Assembly: GCF_022808715.1 (NCBI RefSeq)
Contig: NZ_JAKZKX010000031.1
Span: 1-42,690, forward strand
DNA: 42,690 bases
Reading direction: 5' to 3'
Source: Fundidesulfovibrio agrisoli
GTDB taxonomy: Bacteria; Desulfobacterota; Desulfovibrionia; Desulfovibrionales; Desulfovibrionaceae
A program made the translations under genes and the position numbers. A model generated the notes under the pieces. The model made no database searches. It was not told the origin of the DNA and worked only from the letters and a program-made list of their open reading frames with translations. This document shows, one piece after another, positions 16,639 through 25,852 of the stretch (positions are counted from its first letter, which is position 1; each line of letters begins with the position of its first letter).

Positions 16639-19600
16639 CTAGTTGTTGAGCAGCAGCAACAGATACTCGGGAGCGAACACGGGGCCGTTGATGGAAACGG
16701 ACTCACCTGAGGCGTTGTAGGCGATGATCTTGTACTTGTAGGTCGTGTTTGCCGAGGCCGTGGTGTCAAGGTAGCTGGTCTGGTTGGCCAATGCCGTGGC
16801 GACCTGGGAGTAGGCACCCGCGGAGCCGTTCCCGGCCACAGTGGCGCGCATGATCTTGAAACCGATCTCGTTGGCGGGGTTGCCCAGGGTTGTTAGATCG
16901 CTGATCACCGGGCGGGTGCCGTCGGTCCACTTCAGTTGCATACCGTTGCTGGCCTTGGTGGTTGTAAGTATTGGCTTGGCCGGCAAGGTGGTCGTCACGT
17001 GCAGGATGGCCGCGTGCATCATGTCGTTCTCCTCATGGCTGAGGATGTGACAGTGCCACACGTATTCCCAGTCGTAGTCGGTCGGGTTGTTGGGAACGGT
17101 CACGGCGGCATTGGTCAACGGGTCGATGGTGGAGATCGGCGCTCCCTGGGGCTGTGTCGGGTCGATCAGCCTGTTGCTCTTGGGCACGCCGAAGGGCAGC
17201 TTGGGCGCCACCGGGCGCAGGGCCACGATGCAGTCCTCCAGGGGGTTCATGCGCACGGTTTCCTTCCAGCCCAGTTCGTTGGGGTCGGCGAGCCTGATCG
17301 CGCCGTCCCAACCCACACGGTTGAGGACCTGCACGTCGTAGAGGTGGAAGTGCACCGGGTGGGTGTCCACGCCGTTGTGCGTGATCTTCCAGATCTGCGT
17401 TCCGTCGCCGGCAGTGGGCACGCCGAAGTTCACGGAGTCGACATAGCTGTCGGGCGTGGGCTCGGCGTAGCCGATGGGGATGGTGGTCTGGTTCGTGCCG
17501 TTGGTGAAGGGCAGCTCCACGCCGAGCAGGGCGTTGAGGCGGCCGTAGTTGGTCTCGAAGAGCTCCTGAATGGCCTTGGGCGTGAAGTTGATGGTCAGCG
17601 GAGCGAGCGCGCCCAAGGGGGTGAAGGTCAGGGAGTTGGCCTGGATGGGCACAACGTTGGTGCTCGGGAAGGTGGTGTTGTACGCGGAACCGTACTCGGC
17701 CTGCGGCACAAGCGGCGGATGCTGGCTGGCGGCGAAGACGCCCAGGGCCTGTGCGGTGGACTTGAAGGCGTTCTGCAGGTTGCCCAGGTTGAAGGTTGTG
17801 TAGGAGCCGGGGCTTGCCTGTGCGCCCACGCGGAACTGCATGATGGTGCGGGTGTTGGGGCCGAAGCCGGCGATGGTCGAAGGCGAGCCGCCGACTGCGG
17901 TCTGGTCCGGGTTGCCGGTGTAGTAGTCCACGCGGGTCTCGAACGCCGGCACCGGGGCCGGGGAGTCCTGGTAAAGAATCACTGTCTGGCCAGCGAAGGC
18001 GGAGAAGTCGATGATGACGTCGGCGCGCTCGGCCGGGCCCATGAACAGGTTCTTTTCCAGGACGTTGCCCACGACGATGTTCTTGGGGTTCGTCTCGAAG
18101 CCGATGGGCGTGTTGGTCAGCACCACCGGCGCGGGCAGGAAGCCGCCCTCGTTGCCGATCTGGATCATGTCGGGACCCTTCATGGTCGGGTCGGGGATGC
18201 CGCTGGGCTTGCCGTAGATGGACTGGCCCTGCGGCACCGGGATCATCTTGACTTCCGTGTTGGTGCGGTTGTCGACGGTGGTGACCGCAGGGTCAGCCTT
18301 GTAAAGCTGGAGGTTCAGCATGCGGTCGTTGCAGGCGTTGAGGATGCGGAAGCGGTACGCCCTGGGCTCCACGTTCATGTAAGGGTAGGCCACACCGTTG
18401 ACAATGGGGGTGTCGTGGAAAGCCTCGGGCGTGGTCGAAGGGTTGGGGATGCCTGGAATCTGCGCGGGCTCCCAGGGAGCGTTGACCGGGTCGAAGTAGG
18501 GGTTGGGCACCGCGCCGTGGGCGAGAATGCCGGTGTAGGGGGGCCAGAACCACAAGGCGTAGTCCCAGCGGCCCATGGCGTTGGCGCCAAGGCCCACCGC
18601 GCTGCCGGTCTGGTTGGGCATGTACACGTGGGGGTACCACAGACCGCCGGTGGTGCCCCAGGTCGCGGTGCTCCAGGTGGGGTCGGTGGCCAGAATAGTG
18701 TTGACGAAGGCGTAGGCCGCGGCACCGGAGCCGGTGGTGTCGGTGATGGTCACCGCGGGCGGGAAGGTGTAGCCGCTGCCCTTGTTGGTCAACCGGAGGC
18801 CGGTGATCACGCCGCTTGTCACGGTGGCCGCCGCCGTGGCTGTGGTGCCGGAGGTAGGCGCTGCGATGGCTACCGTGGGTGAGGCGTAGCCGCTGCCCCC
18901 GGCTGTGACGCTCAGGCTGGTGATGGCGCCAAAGGTGGCGGTGGCGGTGGCGGTGGCTCCGGCCCCGCCCCCGCCGCTGATGTTCACCACGGGAGAGACG
19001 TAGTTGGAGCCGCCGGAATTGATGGTCAGACCGGTGATGACGCCGCCGACGACGGTGACGCCAACCGAGGCGCCGCTGCCGGAGCCGCCGGAATCGGTAA
19101 CGGTGACCACGGGTCCTGAGTAGCCCGAGCCGCCTGAGATCGCAGCGATGCTGTACACGGGCTTGGACTGGGCGCTATCCACGAAGGTGCGGTCCTGAAT
19201 GATCAGGGGAATGTTGTCGGTCAGCGGCGGGATGATGCCGGCGTTCTCCAGGGCGAATTCGGTGCCGTCGCGCACCACGTAGCCGGCGGCCTCACCCACG
19301 TACACGTTCAGGCGCGTGATGCCCAGGGCGTGGTCGTGGTAGAACATGAGCCGGGCGCTCTGCTGGTTGGTGTAGTAATAGGTGATGCTGCCACCACCCG
19401 GGGGGGGCATGTCGGGCACGTTCTGGGCCGAAGCGCCCCAGGTGTAGGGGCCGGGCTCGGCTGCGGGCGCGGTCCACTGGTGCGGCGTGCCGTCGCTGAT
19501 CCAGGGGTTCATGCCGCCGTGCAGGTGGAGCTCGCCACGGTTCTGCGGGTAGGAGTTGACCCCGTTGGGCCCCATGCCTGCGCCCATCATCGTTGTGTCC

Positions 19601-20328
19601 GTGGGGATGAACAGGTTGCCGCCGCTGGCGGTCACGGGCAGGTTGTTGGTCAGCTTGACGCGCACGGGGCGGTCTTTCTGGGCGACGATGATCGGGCCGC
19701 CGTAGCTGTACGCGGGGGGGGCAACGGTGTTCTGCCCGGTCTGGGAGTTGGTGCCGTTGTTGGTCTGGCGGTAGCTGCGGAGTTTGGTCGGGGGCAGATC
19801 CTGGTGGAAGGTGTAGTTCACCTCCTCCAGGGAGATTTCGTAGTAGTCGGTGCCTGGGTAGGTGATGGTGTCAGGCACGCCCATGGCCAGCTTTTTGTTC
19901 ATGCCGTCGGTGGTGGCGGCGAACAATGTGGGCAGCTGGTTCACGAATTTCTTGATGCCGGTGCCCGGCACGTAGGTGCCGGCGAAGTTGCCCTGCGTGA
20001 ACTCCGGCAGGGGGCTCCACGACCAGTTGGGGTAGGCCCCGAACAGGTCGGCCTGGCCAAGGGGCTGCGGGACGACCGCTGCCGGGGCCGCCGCACTTTT
20101 CGCGCCGGTGGCGAGGGCGGCGGCGCTGGGAGTGCTGGCCTGCTGGCGGGCCTTTTCCAGGGCTGCAGCCCTGCGTTGCTCCGTAGTGGTTTTACCCATC
20201 TGCCGCATTTTTTCTGGCGGCATACCCCCGTCGTCCATCGCCGCGGTCGCGGAGAATGCGGCGAACAGTATGGCCGAGCAGCATGCCAAGCCGCATAGCA
20301 CTGTTGAAATCCGCTTGCCGTGGTACAT
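16639..20328 (-). CDS. Giant multicopper oxidase with internal repeat insertion
   Basis: A 1229-residue exported protein, about twice the usual size of a multicopper oxidase. A signal peptide (cleavage near residue 30) leads to a Gln/Ala-rich linker. All four copper-ligand motifs are present: LHLHGG (about 270), FYHDHALG (about 328), THPVHFHLY (about 987) and WHCHILSHEENDMM (about 1092), so type 1 and trinuclear sites look intact. Residues about 393-538 are an insertion of four Gly-rich beta repeats of 38-40 residues, each opening with a G-S-x-Y-x-x-P pattern. Residues about 1115-1215 resemble a fibronectin type III domain. GGGAGG precedes the ATG. Such large oxidases include metal-oxidising enzymes (MofA/MoxA type), so an Mn, Fe or Cu substrate at the cell surface is possible but unproven. 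No partner gene is adjacent. Confidence 0.9.
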   Translation of the reverse strand: MYHGKRISTVLCGLACCSAILFAAFSATAAMDDGGMPPEKMRQMGKTTTEQRRAAALEKARQQASTPSAAALATGAKSAAAPAAVVPQPLGQADLFGAYPNWSWSPLPEFTQGNFAGTYVPGTGIKKFVNQLPTLFAATTDGMNKKLAMGVPDTITYPGTDYYEISLEEVNYTFHQDLPPTKLRSYRQTNNGTNSQTGQNTVAPPAYSYGGPIIVAQKDRPVRVKLTNNLPVTASGGNLFIPTDTTMMGAGMGPNGVNSYPQNRGELHLHGGMNPWISDGTPHQWTAPAAEPGPYTWGASAQNVPDMPPPGGGSITYYYTNQQSARLMFYHDHALGITRLNVYVGEAAGYVVRDGTEFALENAGIIPPLTDNIPLIIQDRTFVDSAQSKPVYSIAAISGGSGYSGPVVTVTDSGGSGSGASVGVTVVGGVITGLTINSGGSNYVSPVVNISGGGGAGATATATATFGAITSLSVTAGGSGYASPTVAIAAPTSGTTATAAATVTSGVITGLRLTNKGSGYTFPPAVTITDTTGSGAAAYAFVNTILATDPTWSTATWGTTGGLWYPHVYMPNQTGSAVGLGANAMGRWDYALWFWPPYTGILAHGAVPNPYFDPVNAPWEPAQIPGIPNPSTTPEAFHDTPIVNGVAYPYMNVEPRAYRFRILNACNDRMLNLQLYKADPAVTTVDNRTNTEVKMIPVPQGQSIYGKPSGIPDPTMKGPDMIQIGNEGGFLPAPVVLTNTPIGFETNPKNIVVGNVLEKNLFMGPAERADVIIDFSAFAGQTVILYQDSPAPVPAFETRVDYYTGNPDQTAVGGSPSTIAGFGPNTRTIMQFRVGAQASPGSYTTFNLGNLQNAFKSTAQALGVFAASQHPPLVPQAEYGSAYNTTFPSTNVVPIQANSLTFTPLGALAPLTINFTPKAIQELFETNYGRLNALLGVELPFTNGTNQTTIPIGYAEPTPDSYVDSVNFGVPTAGDGTQIWKITHNGVDTHPVHFHLYDVQVLNRVGWDGAIRLADPNELGWKETVRMNPLEDCIVALRPVAPKLPFGVPKSNRLIDPTQPQGAPISTIDPLTNAAVTVPNNPTDYDWEYVWHCHILSHEENDMMHAAILHVTTTLPAKPILTTTKASNGMQLKWTDGTRPVISDLTTLGNPANEIGFKIMRATVAGNGSAGAYSQVATALANQTSYLDTTASANTTYKYKIIAYNASGESVSINGPVFAPEYLLLLLNN

Positions 20329-20382
20329 GTTCCGAGCCTCCCTTATCGTTTCTTAAATTCCTGACGCGTTTTATGCTAATTC

Positions 20383-20398
20383 GCGAATGTGAATTCGC
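20383..20398. promoter_or_regulatory. Inverted repeat upstream of the multicopper oxidase
   Basis: GCGAATGTGAATTCGC is a perfect six-base-arm dyad with a four-base centre, 55 bases before the oxidase start codon. It could be an operator or a small hairpin in the leader. The binding protein is unknown. Confidence 0.35.
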
Positions 20399-20523
20399 AT
20401 TGCCGTACAAGGTTCCTTTGAGGCGGCATCTTCACAAAGCCCACCTGGCAATCGATATCAACTCCCGCCGGGTCCGATTCTGGGGCTTTAGGGCAGGGTT
20501 TGGTTTGCATCACATTTTCTACA

Positions 20524-20532
20524 ATTATATCA
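20524..20532 (-). promoter_or_regulatory. Candidate extended -10 promoter for the multicopper oxidase
   Basis: On the minus strand the sequence reads TGATATAAT, an exact extended -10 element (TGnTATAAT). There is no good -35 hexamer at 17 bases. It would give a leader of about 190 bases ahead of the oxidase gene. Confidence 0.35.
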
Positions 20533-21150
20533 GGTCAATGCCCAGCAACTCTGAAAATCGATGGAGTATTTTGTCAGACTCTTAGCTCAGTTCTAGTCTT
20601 GTGACAACGCGAATGTTGAAAAAAGGGCGTTCTCCTCCAATTTTTTAGTCACTGCACCTACAAATAATTATTAAGAAGTTTTTAGGCAATTGTTTTCTTA
20701 AAAAACCGGGTTCTTATGGATCAAAATGTGCAAGTCAAATTAGTTTACCTGGCGAAATAATAAGGATTTAAAGTTTGAAAAAACACGCTTCTCTCCTCAT
20801 CAAGTGGCCTCCAGGGCGGGTCCGGGCGCCACGTTCAGAGCACCAGGCTTGGCCCAACAGGCGCGGGGAGAGTGGGCTGTCGTATGATTTCATCGTTATA
20901 ATAATGTTTTACGTACTGCATGCTCTGCCTGGCGACACCGTGCCCGGCCCTGAATCCGGGGAGGTGCCCATGCAGGCCCGGGAGGAGACGCGCGCCCGAG
21001 AGGGCAAACGTCGGAATCCGTTCTCGCGCTTGACTTCCTCCCCGAGGACAATCACCGTCCCGCCAGCCACTTGACCGAAGCCCGGCGCCCGCGACCGAGC
21101 GGAATCCGTCCGGCGACGGCCGTGGCAATGGAGAAGGAACGGTTCCGAGC

Positions 21151-23373
21151 ATGTCCGAACGATCTGTAGGCCGCGTCGCGGCGGGCCTGGCGCTGCCGGT
21201 CTTCTGGGCCGTGGCCATGGCCTGCGCCGCGAAGCTCGACATCTGGGGCGCGGGGTTTTCCAACCTCGGCGCGCCGGTGGTCCTGTCCGGGGCGCTCAAG
21301 CTGTGCGTCGTGGCGGCCGGGTTCGTGTGGGTGTGCGCGTTGGGCGCGGCCTTCCTTGAAACCGCCGGGGCGGGCGGGGACGGCGCGCCGGATGCGGGCA
21401 TGCTGGCCGCCAGCGGCATCTGCGGGCTGGGGCTCGTGTCGCTTGCGAACTTCACCCTGGGGGCGCTGGGGCTGTATTCGGCCTGGATGTACGGCCCGGC
21501 CCTGCTGATTGGCTCCTGGCTGCTGCGCGGGCAGGCGGCATGGGTCCTGCGCTGCCTGGGCGCGGGCCTTGCGGCCGTGTTCAGGCGCGGTGGCCCTCGC
21601 GGCGCGGACTGGACTCCGGCGCTGTGGCTGCTTTCCCCGGTGGCCGCCGCCCTGGCCCTGTACGTCCTGTTCGCCAAGGGGGTCTACCCGGACTTCGGCG
21701 GGGACGTGTTCTACTACTTCAAGTATCTGGCCGACTGCGCGCGCGGCGGGAGCATCTTCCCGGCCCGGTACGACCAGCTGGTCTACTTCCCGACCAAGTT
21801 CTCCGGCATCCACTACCTGCTGAACATCGTGTTCGACCCGTCCTACGCGGCCCTGGGCACGGTGATCTACACCCTGGTGCTGCTGGTGTGCCTGTGCGAC
21901 TTCGTGCTGGCCTGCACGGGCAGCGCGCTCCTGGCCCTGGCGGCCCAAAGCGCCTTCCTGGCGGGCGCGCCGCTCTTGGTGTTCACCAACAACTTCAGCA
22001 AGGCCAACTTCCCGGCCTCGGCCTCGGTGGCCTGCTTCGCCTATCTGCTCTGGAGGCATTCTACCCAGCCCGGCTCCCGGGCGTACCGGGTGGCGCTGCA
22101 CGTCCAGGCCGTGGCGGTGTCCCTGGCCACCACAATCGTGGTGGGCTTCGCCGTGCTCTACGGGTTCATGGCCGCCACCCTGGCCGTTATCCGGCGCAGG
22201 CCCTGGCGCACCGCCCTGGGCGCGGCCCTGGCCTGCCTGGCGGCCTACGGGGCCGTGGCGGCGGTGAACTTCCACATCCTGGGCGTGGCGGATATCGGGC
22301 TGATGGACAAGCAGGTGCGCTACGGCGTCCTCCCCGCGACATCCGCCTACCTGCCGGACAGCGCCTGCGTGTTCTTCCTGAATTTCTTCGCCGGAACCTT
22401 CGCCCTGGTCGGCAGCTTGGCCGCCTACGCCGGGAACCTGGGCCAGCTCCTGCTGCAGGACATCGCCCGGCAGAACGCCTCCTCGCCCTGGCTCTGGGCC
22501 GTGGCCGCCTTCGGCCTCGCTGCCGGGGCCATGATCCCCCGGCTGCGGCGCGAGGCCGCACCCGCCTGGGGCGCGGCGGCCCTGCTGCTCACCCAGGTGG
22601 GCCTGTGCGGGGTGCTCACCTCGCGGGCCATCATGGCGCACAGCACCTTCCTGTTCGGCATGGTGTTCGCGGCGGCGCTCTACGCCGTGGGCCTGCATCT
22701 GGCCGCCCGGACCCTGGCCGGGGGGCGGGCGGGCCTCGAGAAGCCCCTGGGCGCGGCGGCCGCGGCCCTGGCGCTTGGCCTGGCGTTGTACGGCCTGCCC
22801 CACAACCTGGCGGACGACGTGCGCGAGCGCGTCGAGTTCCTCCGGGGCCTCAAATCCTACCATAACGTGTACGCCGGGTATTACCCCGAGCTGCCCACGT
22901 GCGACAAAATCGCGGCCCTGGCCGGGCGCGAACACAAGGTCCTGCCGCTGTCGCCTTTCTCGCCCTGTTCGCCCTACACCGGGGAGCAGGTCGTGGACCA
23001 GGTGACGAGCTTCTTCGGGCGCGACGGCAGGCCCCTGGCCCAGGACGCCCCGGACGAGGCGGCGGAGATCCTGCTGCGCCACGGGGTGGGCCGCGTGATC
23101 GTGGATTTCGACGACCAGGCCGCCTGGTACGCCTTCCTCTCGCCGTTCCACCCGGACGCGATCGCGGCGTACTGCTCCGGCGCGGTGAGCCTGGGCGGGC
23201 TCAAATACATGCTCACGTTCGGGAAGGCCAACCCCTCCGGCGGGCTGGACCCGGCCTTCCTGGAGCAGTACCGGGCCTTCTACGAGAAGGGGCTGCGCCA
23301 GCCCGCGCACGAGCTGCACGAGCGCATCCTGGACAACATCGCGACGGACCGCTGCGTGGCCAGGGGGAAGTAG
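21151..23373 (+). CDS. Polytopic membrane protein, unknown (GT-C-like topology)
   Basis: A 740-residue integral membrane protein with roughly a dozen hydrophobic segments over residues 1-560 and a soluble C-terminal part of about 180 residues. After the third or fourth segment, the loop near 180-230 contains DFGGDVFYYFKYLADC and acidic/aromatic residues. This resembles the extracytoplasmic loops of GT-C glycosyltransferases and lipid-linked sugar enzymes, but no decisive motif is visible. The C-terminal part looks like a small alpha/beta domain. The start follows GAAGGAAC at a rather long spacing of about 11 bases. It is divergent from the oxidase across the AT-rich gap and ends 126 bases before an AraC gene. 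Family not recognised; envelope glycan assembly is a guess. Confidence 0.65.
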   Translation: MSERSVGRVAAGLALPVFWAVAMACAAKLDIWGAGFSNLGAPVVLSGALKLCVVAAGFVWVCALGAAFLETAGAGGDGAPDAGMLAASGICGLGLVSLANFTLGALGLYSAWMYGPALLIGSWLLRGQAAWVLRCLGAGLAAVFRRGGPRGADWTPALWLLSPVAAALALYVLFAKGVYPDFGGDVFYYFKYLADCARGGSIFPARYDQLVYFPTKFSGIHYLLNIVFDPSYAALGTVIYTLVLLVCLCDFVLACTGSALLALAAQSAFLAGAPLLVFTNNFSKANFPASASVACFAYLLWRHSTQPGSRAYRVALHVQAVAVSLATTIVVGFAVLYGFMAATLAVIRRRPWRTALGAALACLAAYGAVAAVNFHILGVADIGLMDKQVRYGVLPATSAYLPDSACVFFLNFFAGTFALVGSLAAYAGNLGQLLLQDIARQNASSPWLWAVAAFGLAAGAMIPRLRREAAPAWGAAALLLTQVGLCGVLTSRAIMAHSTFLFGMVFAAALYAVGLHLAARTLAGGRAGLEKPLGAAAAALALGLALYGLPHNLADDVRERVEFLRGLKSYHNVYAGYYPELPTCDKIAALAGREHKVLPLSPFSPCSPYTGEQVVDQVTSFFGRDGRPLAQDAPDEAAEILLRHGVGRVIVDFDDQAAWYAFLSPFHPDAIAAYCSGAVSLGGLKYMLTFGKANPSGGLDPAFLEQYRAFYEKGLRQPAHELHERILDNIATDRCVARGK

Positions 23374-23400
23374 CCCCCGCCGGACCCTGTTGAACGATTC

Positions 23401-23419
23401 TGCCTGATTTTTGCCTGAT
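23401..23419 (+). promoter_or_regulatory. AraC-type direct-repeat operator, upstream of the regulator
   Basis: Two identical TGCCTGAT octamers (23401-23408 and 23412-23419) are separated by TTT, an 11-bp period that puts both on one DNA face. The site is 81 bases before the AraC start codon. A nearly identical element in the opposite orientation lies before the aldo/keto reductase (24522-24540). AraC-family proteins bind such direct half-sites, so this is probably the autoregulatory site. Confidence 0.7.
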
Positions 23420-23499
23420 CCTCCCGAGGGTGGCGCTGGCGTGTTGCGCGCCGGTATGGAATGGGTATTATCCGGTATTCGCCATCGTGAGGCATTCCC

Positions 23500-24435
23500 A
23501 TGTTTAATCAAAAGCTTAATCAAGAGAACGAAGCCGACGGGCTCAGGGCCGCCTCCGAGGCCCTGGCCGAAGGAATTGCCCGATGGACCGCGCAGGCGGA
23601 GCGGCTGGATACGCCCATCTCCGCCCTGACCCTGGTCCGGCGGGAGAGCCCCACCGAGCAGACCGGCTACATGCACGAGCCCAGCCTCTGCCTCATCGCC
23701 CAGGGCTCCAAGCGCGTGCTGCTCGGCAAGGAGCTCTACACCTACGACGCGCAGCATTTCCTCATCACCTCGGTCAACCTGCCGGTTGTGGCCCAGGTCA
23801 CCCAGGCCAGCAGGGAGAAGCCCTACCTGGGCCTGGTGCTCCGGCTGGACCAGCGCGCCATCACCCAGATGATGGTGGACAGCGACCTCCCCGCGCCGCG
23901 CACCCAGCCCGCGGGCCGGGGCATGGCCGTGGGCGTGGTGAACGCGCCCCTGCTCGGGGCCATCAACCGCCTGCTGGACCTGCTGGCCGAGCCGGAGGCC
24001 ATCCCCATTATGGCCCCCATCATCCAGAAGGAGATCCTCTACCGGCTGCTCGTGGGCGACCAGGGGCCTCGGCTTAGGCAGATCGCCGCCGCCGGGACCC
24101 AGAGCCACCAGATCGCCCAGGCCATCGACTGGCTCCGTGACAACTACGCCCGGCACCTGCGCGTGGAGGACCTGGCGGCCCAGGCCAGCATGAGCCCCTC
24201 CACCTTCCACCGCCATTTCCGGGCGCTCACCGCCATGAGCCCGCTGCAGTTCCAGAAGTGGCTGCGGCTGCACGAGGCCCGGCGGATGATGCTCACGGAC
24301 CGCATGGACGCCTCCAGCGCGGCCTTCCAGGTTGGGTACGAGAGCCACTCCCAGTTCAACCGCGAGTACAGCCGCATGTTTGGCGCGCCCCCCCTGCGCG
24401 ACATCAAGAGCCTGCGCAGCATGGCCGAACGCTAG
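23500..24435 (+). CDS. AraC-family regulator, YqhC-like
   Basis: A 311-residue regulator. The N-terminal half matches the AraC_N type (PF06719) found in YqhC: MHEPSLCLIAQGSKRVLLG, then FLITSVNLPVVAQV. The C-terminal ~100 residues hold the two AraC helix-turn-helix motifs (RVEDLAAQASMSPSTFHRHF and AAFQVGYESHSQFNREYSR). In enteric bacteria YqhC activates an aldehyde reductase and an aldo/keto reductase in response to reactive aldehydes. Here too the next gene is an aldo/keto reductase, 214 bases downstream. Both genes carry the same direct-repeat operator, strong evidence of a regulatory pair. GAGG lies seven bases before the ATG. Confidence 0.9.
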   Translation: MFNQKLNQENEADGLRAASEALAEGIARWTAQAERLDTPISALTLVRRESPTEQTGYMHEPSLCLIAQGSKRVLLGKELYTYDAQHFLITSVNLPVVAQVTQASREKPYLGLVLRLDQRAITQMMVDSDLPAPRTQPAGRGMAVGVVNAPLLGAINRLLDLLAEPEAIPIMAPIIQKEILYRLLVGDQGPRLRQIAAAGTQSHQIAQAIDWLRDNYARHLRVEDLAAQASMSPSTFHRHFRALTAMSPLQFQKWLRLHEARRMMLTDRMDASSAAFQVGYESHSQFNREYSRMFGAPPLRDIKSLRSMAER

Positions 24436-24521
24436 CGGTTCGGCCCGCCGCGCCCCCGCCTTTTGCAACGCGTTCCTCGATAACCCCTCGCATCCTGCGC
24501 GTTCGTTTCAGCCCCGGCAGG

Positions 24522-24540
24522 ATCGGGCAAGAATCGGGCA
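24522..24540 (-). promoter_or_regulatory. AraC-type direct-repeat operator, upstream of the aldo/keto reductase
   Basis: Two ATCGGGCA octamers (24522-24529, 24533-24540) with an 11-bp period. Read on the minus strand they are TGCCCGAT-TCT-TGCCCGAT, which differs from the regulator's own site only by T-to-C changes. The similarity continues into flanking GATCCT and CCG. The site is about 110 bases before the reductase start codon and is inverted relative to the site at 23401. Confidence 0.7.
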
Positions 24541-24649
24541 GGAATGGGCGTTCAACCCCGCCGGCGCCGCGCGTATTGAGTGAACCGCCGCACAGGTGCG
24601 GCCGGATCATCCAACGAAAAGCGTGTCCGCAAGGACGAGGAGGCTTTCG

Positions 24650-25852
24650 ATGCTCTACAGAAAGATGCCCAAGACCGGGGACGAGCTCTCCATTCTCGGC
24701 TTCGGGTGCATGCGCCTGCCCATGGCCGACGGCAAGATCGACGAAGCCCGGGCCATCGCCCAGATCAGGGGGGCCATCGACAGGGGCGTCAACTACATGG
24801 ACACCGCCTGGCCCTACCACGGCGGGGAGAGCGAACCCCTGCTGGGCAAGGCCCTGAAGGACGGCTACCGGGAGAAGGTCAAGGTGGCCACCAAGCTGCC
24901 CACCTGGCTCATCGACACCCGGCAGGACATGGACCGCTACCTGAACGCCCAGCTGGAAAGGCTTGGGACGGATCATATCGACTACTACCTGGTGCACGCC
25001 CTGGAAGGCGTCTCCTGGGACAGGATGGCGGCCCTGGGCGTGGGCGAATTCCTGGACCAGGCCAAGCGCGATGGGCGCATCGTCAACGCCGGGTTCTCCT
25101 TCCACGGGTTGGGGGAGGACTTCGCCCGAATCGTGGACGGCTACCCCTGGGAGTTCTGCCAGATCCAGTACAACTACCTGGATAAGCAGTTCCAGGCGGG
25201 CCTGGAGGGGCTGGAGTACGCTGCATCCAAGGGGCTCGGCGTGGTCGTCATGGAGCCCCTGCGCGGCGGCAACCTGGGCCTGCCCACTCCGCCCCCTGCC
25301 GTGGCCGCCATCTGGAACGAGGCCCAGGTGAAGCGCACCCCGGTGGAGTGGGCGCTGCGGTGGGTCTGGAACCACCCCGGCGTCATCGTGCTGCTCTCGG
25401 GCATGAACGAGGAGGCCCACATCGAACAGAACCTGGCCATTGCGGGCGAAGCGCACCCCGGCTCCCTCACGGCGCAGGAAATGGACCTTGTGGACCGGGC
25501 GGGCCGCACTTACAAGGAGCTCATGCAGGTGGGCTGCACGGGCTGCGGCTACTGCATGCCCTGCCCGGCGGGCGTCCAGATTCCCAAGTGCTTCGACTTC
25601 TTCAACAAGATGCACATGTTCGGGAACGAGGAAGAGGCCAGGTTCATGTACGCCGCCTTCGGCAGCGGCATGACCGGCACCGGCCAGCCCGGGTTCGCCT
25701 CCCAGTGCGTGGCCTGCGGTGAGTGCCTGGAGAAATGCCCGCAGCACATCGCCATCCCGGACGAGCTGGTCCGCGTGGCCGCCGGGATGGAGGGGTCGGA
25801 CTTCCAGCAACGGGTGGAAGCCATCAAAGGCCACTTCAAGAGCGGGCTCTAG
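24650..25852 (+). CDS. Aldo/keto reductase with two ferredoxin-type [4Fe-4S] motifs
   Basis: A 400-residue protein. Residues 1-280 form an AKR barrel with the catalytic tetrad Asp51, Tyr56, Lys82 and His116 (MDTAWPYHGGE, VATKLP, YYLVHAL). The C-terminal ~110 residues carry two clusters of Cys, CTGCGYCMPCPAG (about 296) and CVACGECLEKCP (about 353), each expected to hold a [4Fe-4S] centre. This is the anaerobe-type oxidoreductase that couples carbonyl reduction to iron-sulfur electron transfer; the substrate is unknown, possibly an aldehyde given the YqhC-like regulator next door. The ATG at 24650 follows GAGGAGG; an earlier frame extension lacks support. The stop codon is the first base triplet of a repeated element. 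Confidence 0.92.
   Translation: MLYRKMPKTGDELSILGFGCMRLPMADGKIDEARAIAQIRGAIDRGVNYMDTAWPYHGGESEPLLGKALKDGYREKVKVATKLPTWLIDTRQDMDRYLNAQLERLGTDHIDYYLVHALEGVSWDRMAALGVGEFLDQAKRDGRIVNAGFSFHGLGEDFARIVDGYPWEFCQIQYNYLDKQFQAGLEGLEYAASKGLGVVVMEPLRGGNLGLPTPPPAVAAIWNEAQVKRTPVEWALRWVWNHPGVIVLLSGMNEEAHIEQNLAIAGEAHPGSLTAQEMDLVDRAGRTYKELMQVGCTGCGYCMPCPAGVQIPKCFDFFNKMHMFGNEEEARFMYAAFGSGMTGTGQPGFASQCVACGECLEKCPQHIAIPDELVRVAAGMEGSDFQQRVEAIKGHFKSGL

Larger units (their letters stand above)
20329..21150. other. AT-rich gene-free gap
   Basis: This 822-base stretch separates the oxidase from a divergent membrane protein gene. About 20500-20800 is far richer in A/T than anything else in the window, with runs of A and T around 20640-20720. 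A 99-codon frame at 20775-21074 begins with TTG behind AAGGA, but its product has no recognisable character and changes composition midway. I see no RNA gene. It probably holds two divergent promoters and perhaps the remains of an insertion. Confidence 0.5.

Noticed and set aside
20775-21074. 99-codon frame starting with TTG behind AAGGA in the AT-rich gap
   Set aside because: The product has no recognisable domain, changes composition abruptly and runs into GC-rich DNA resembling non-coding sequence; one plausible Shine-Dalgarno is not enough.
21052-24468. Very long open frame on the minus strand opposite the membrane protein and AraC genes
   Set aside because: It is the GC-bias mirror of real genes on the plus strand: low-complexity Gly/Arg/His/Gln-rich product without domains.
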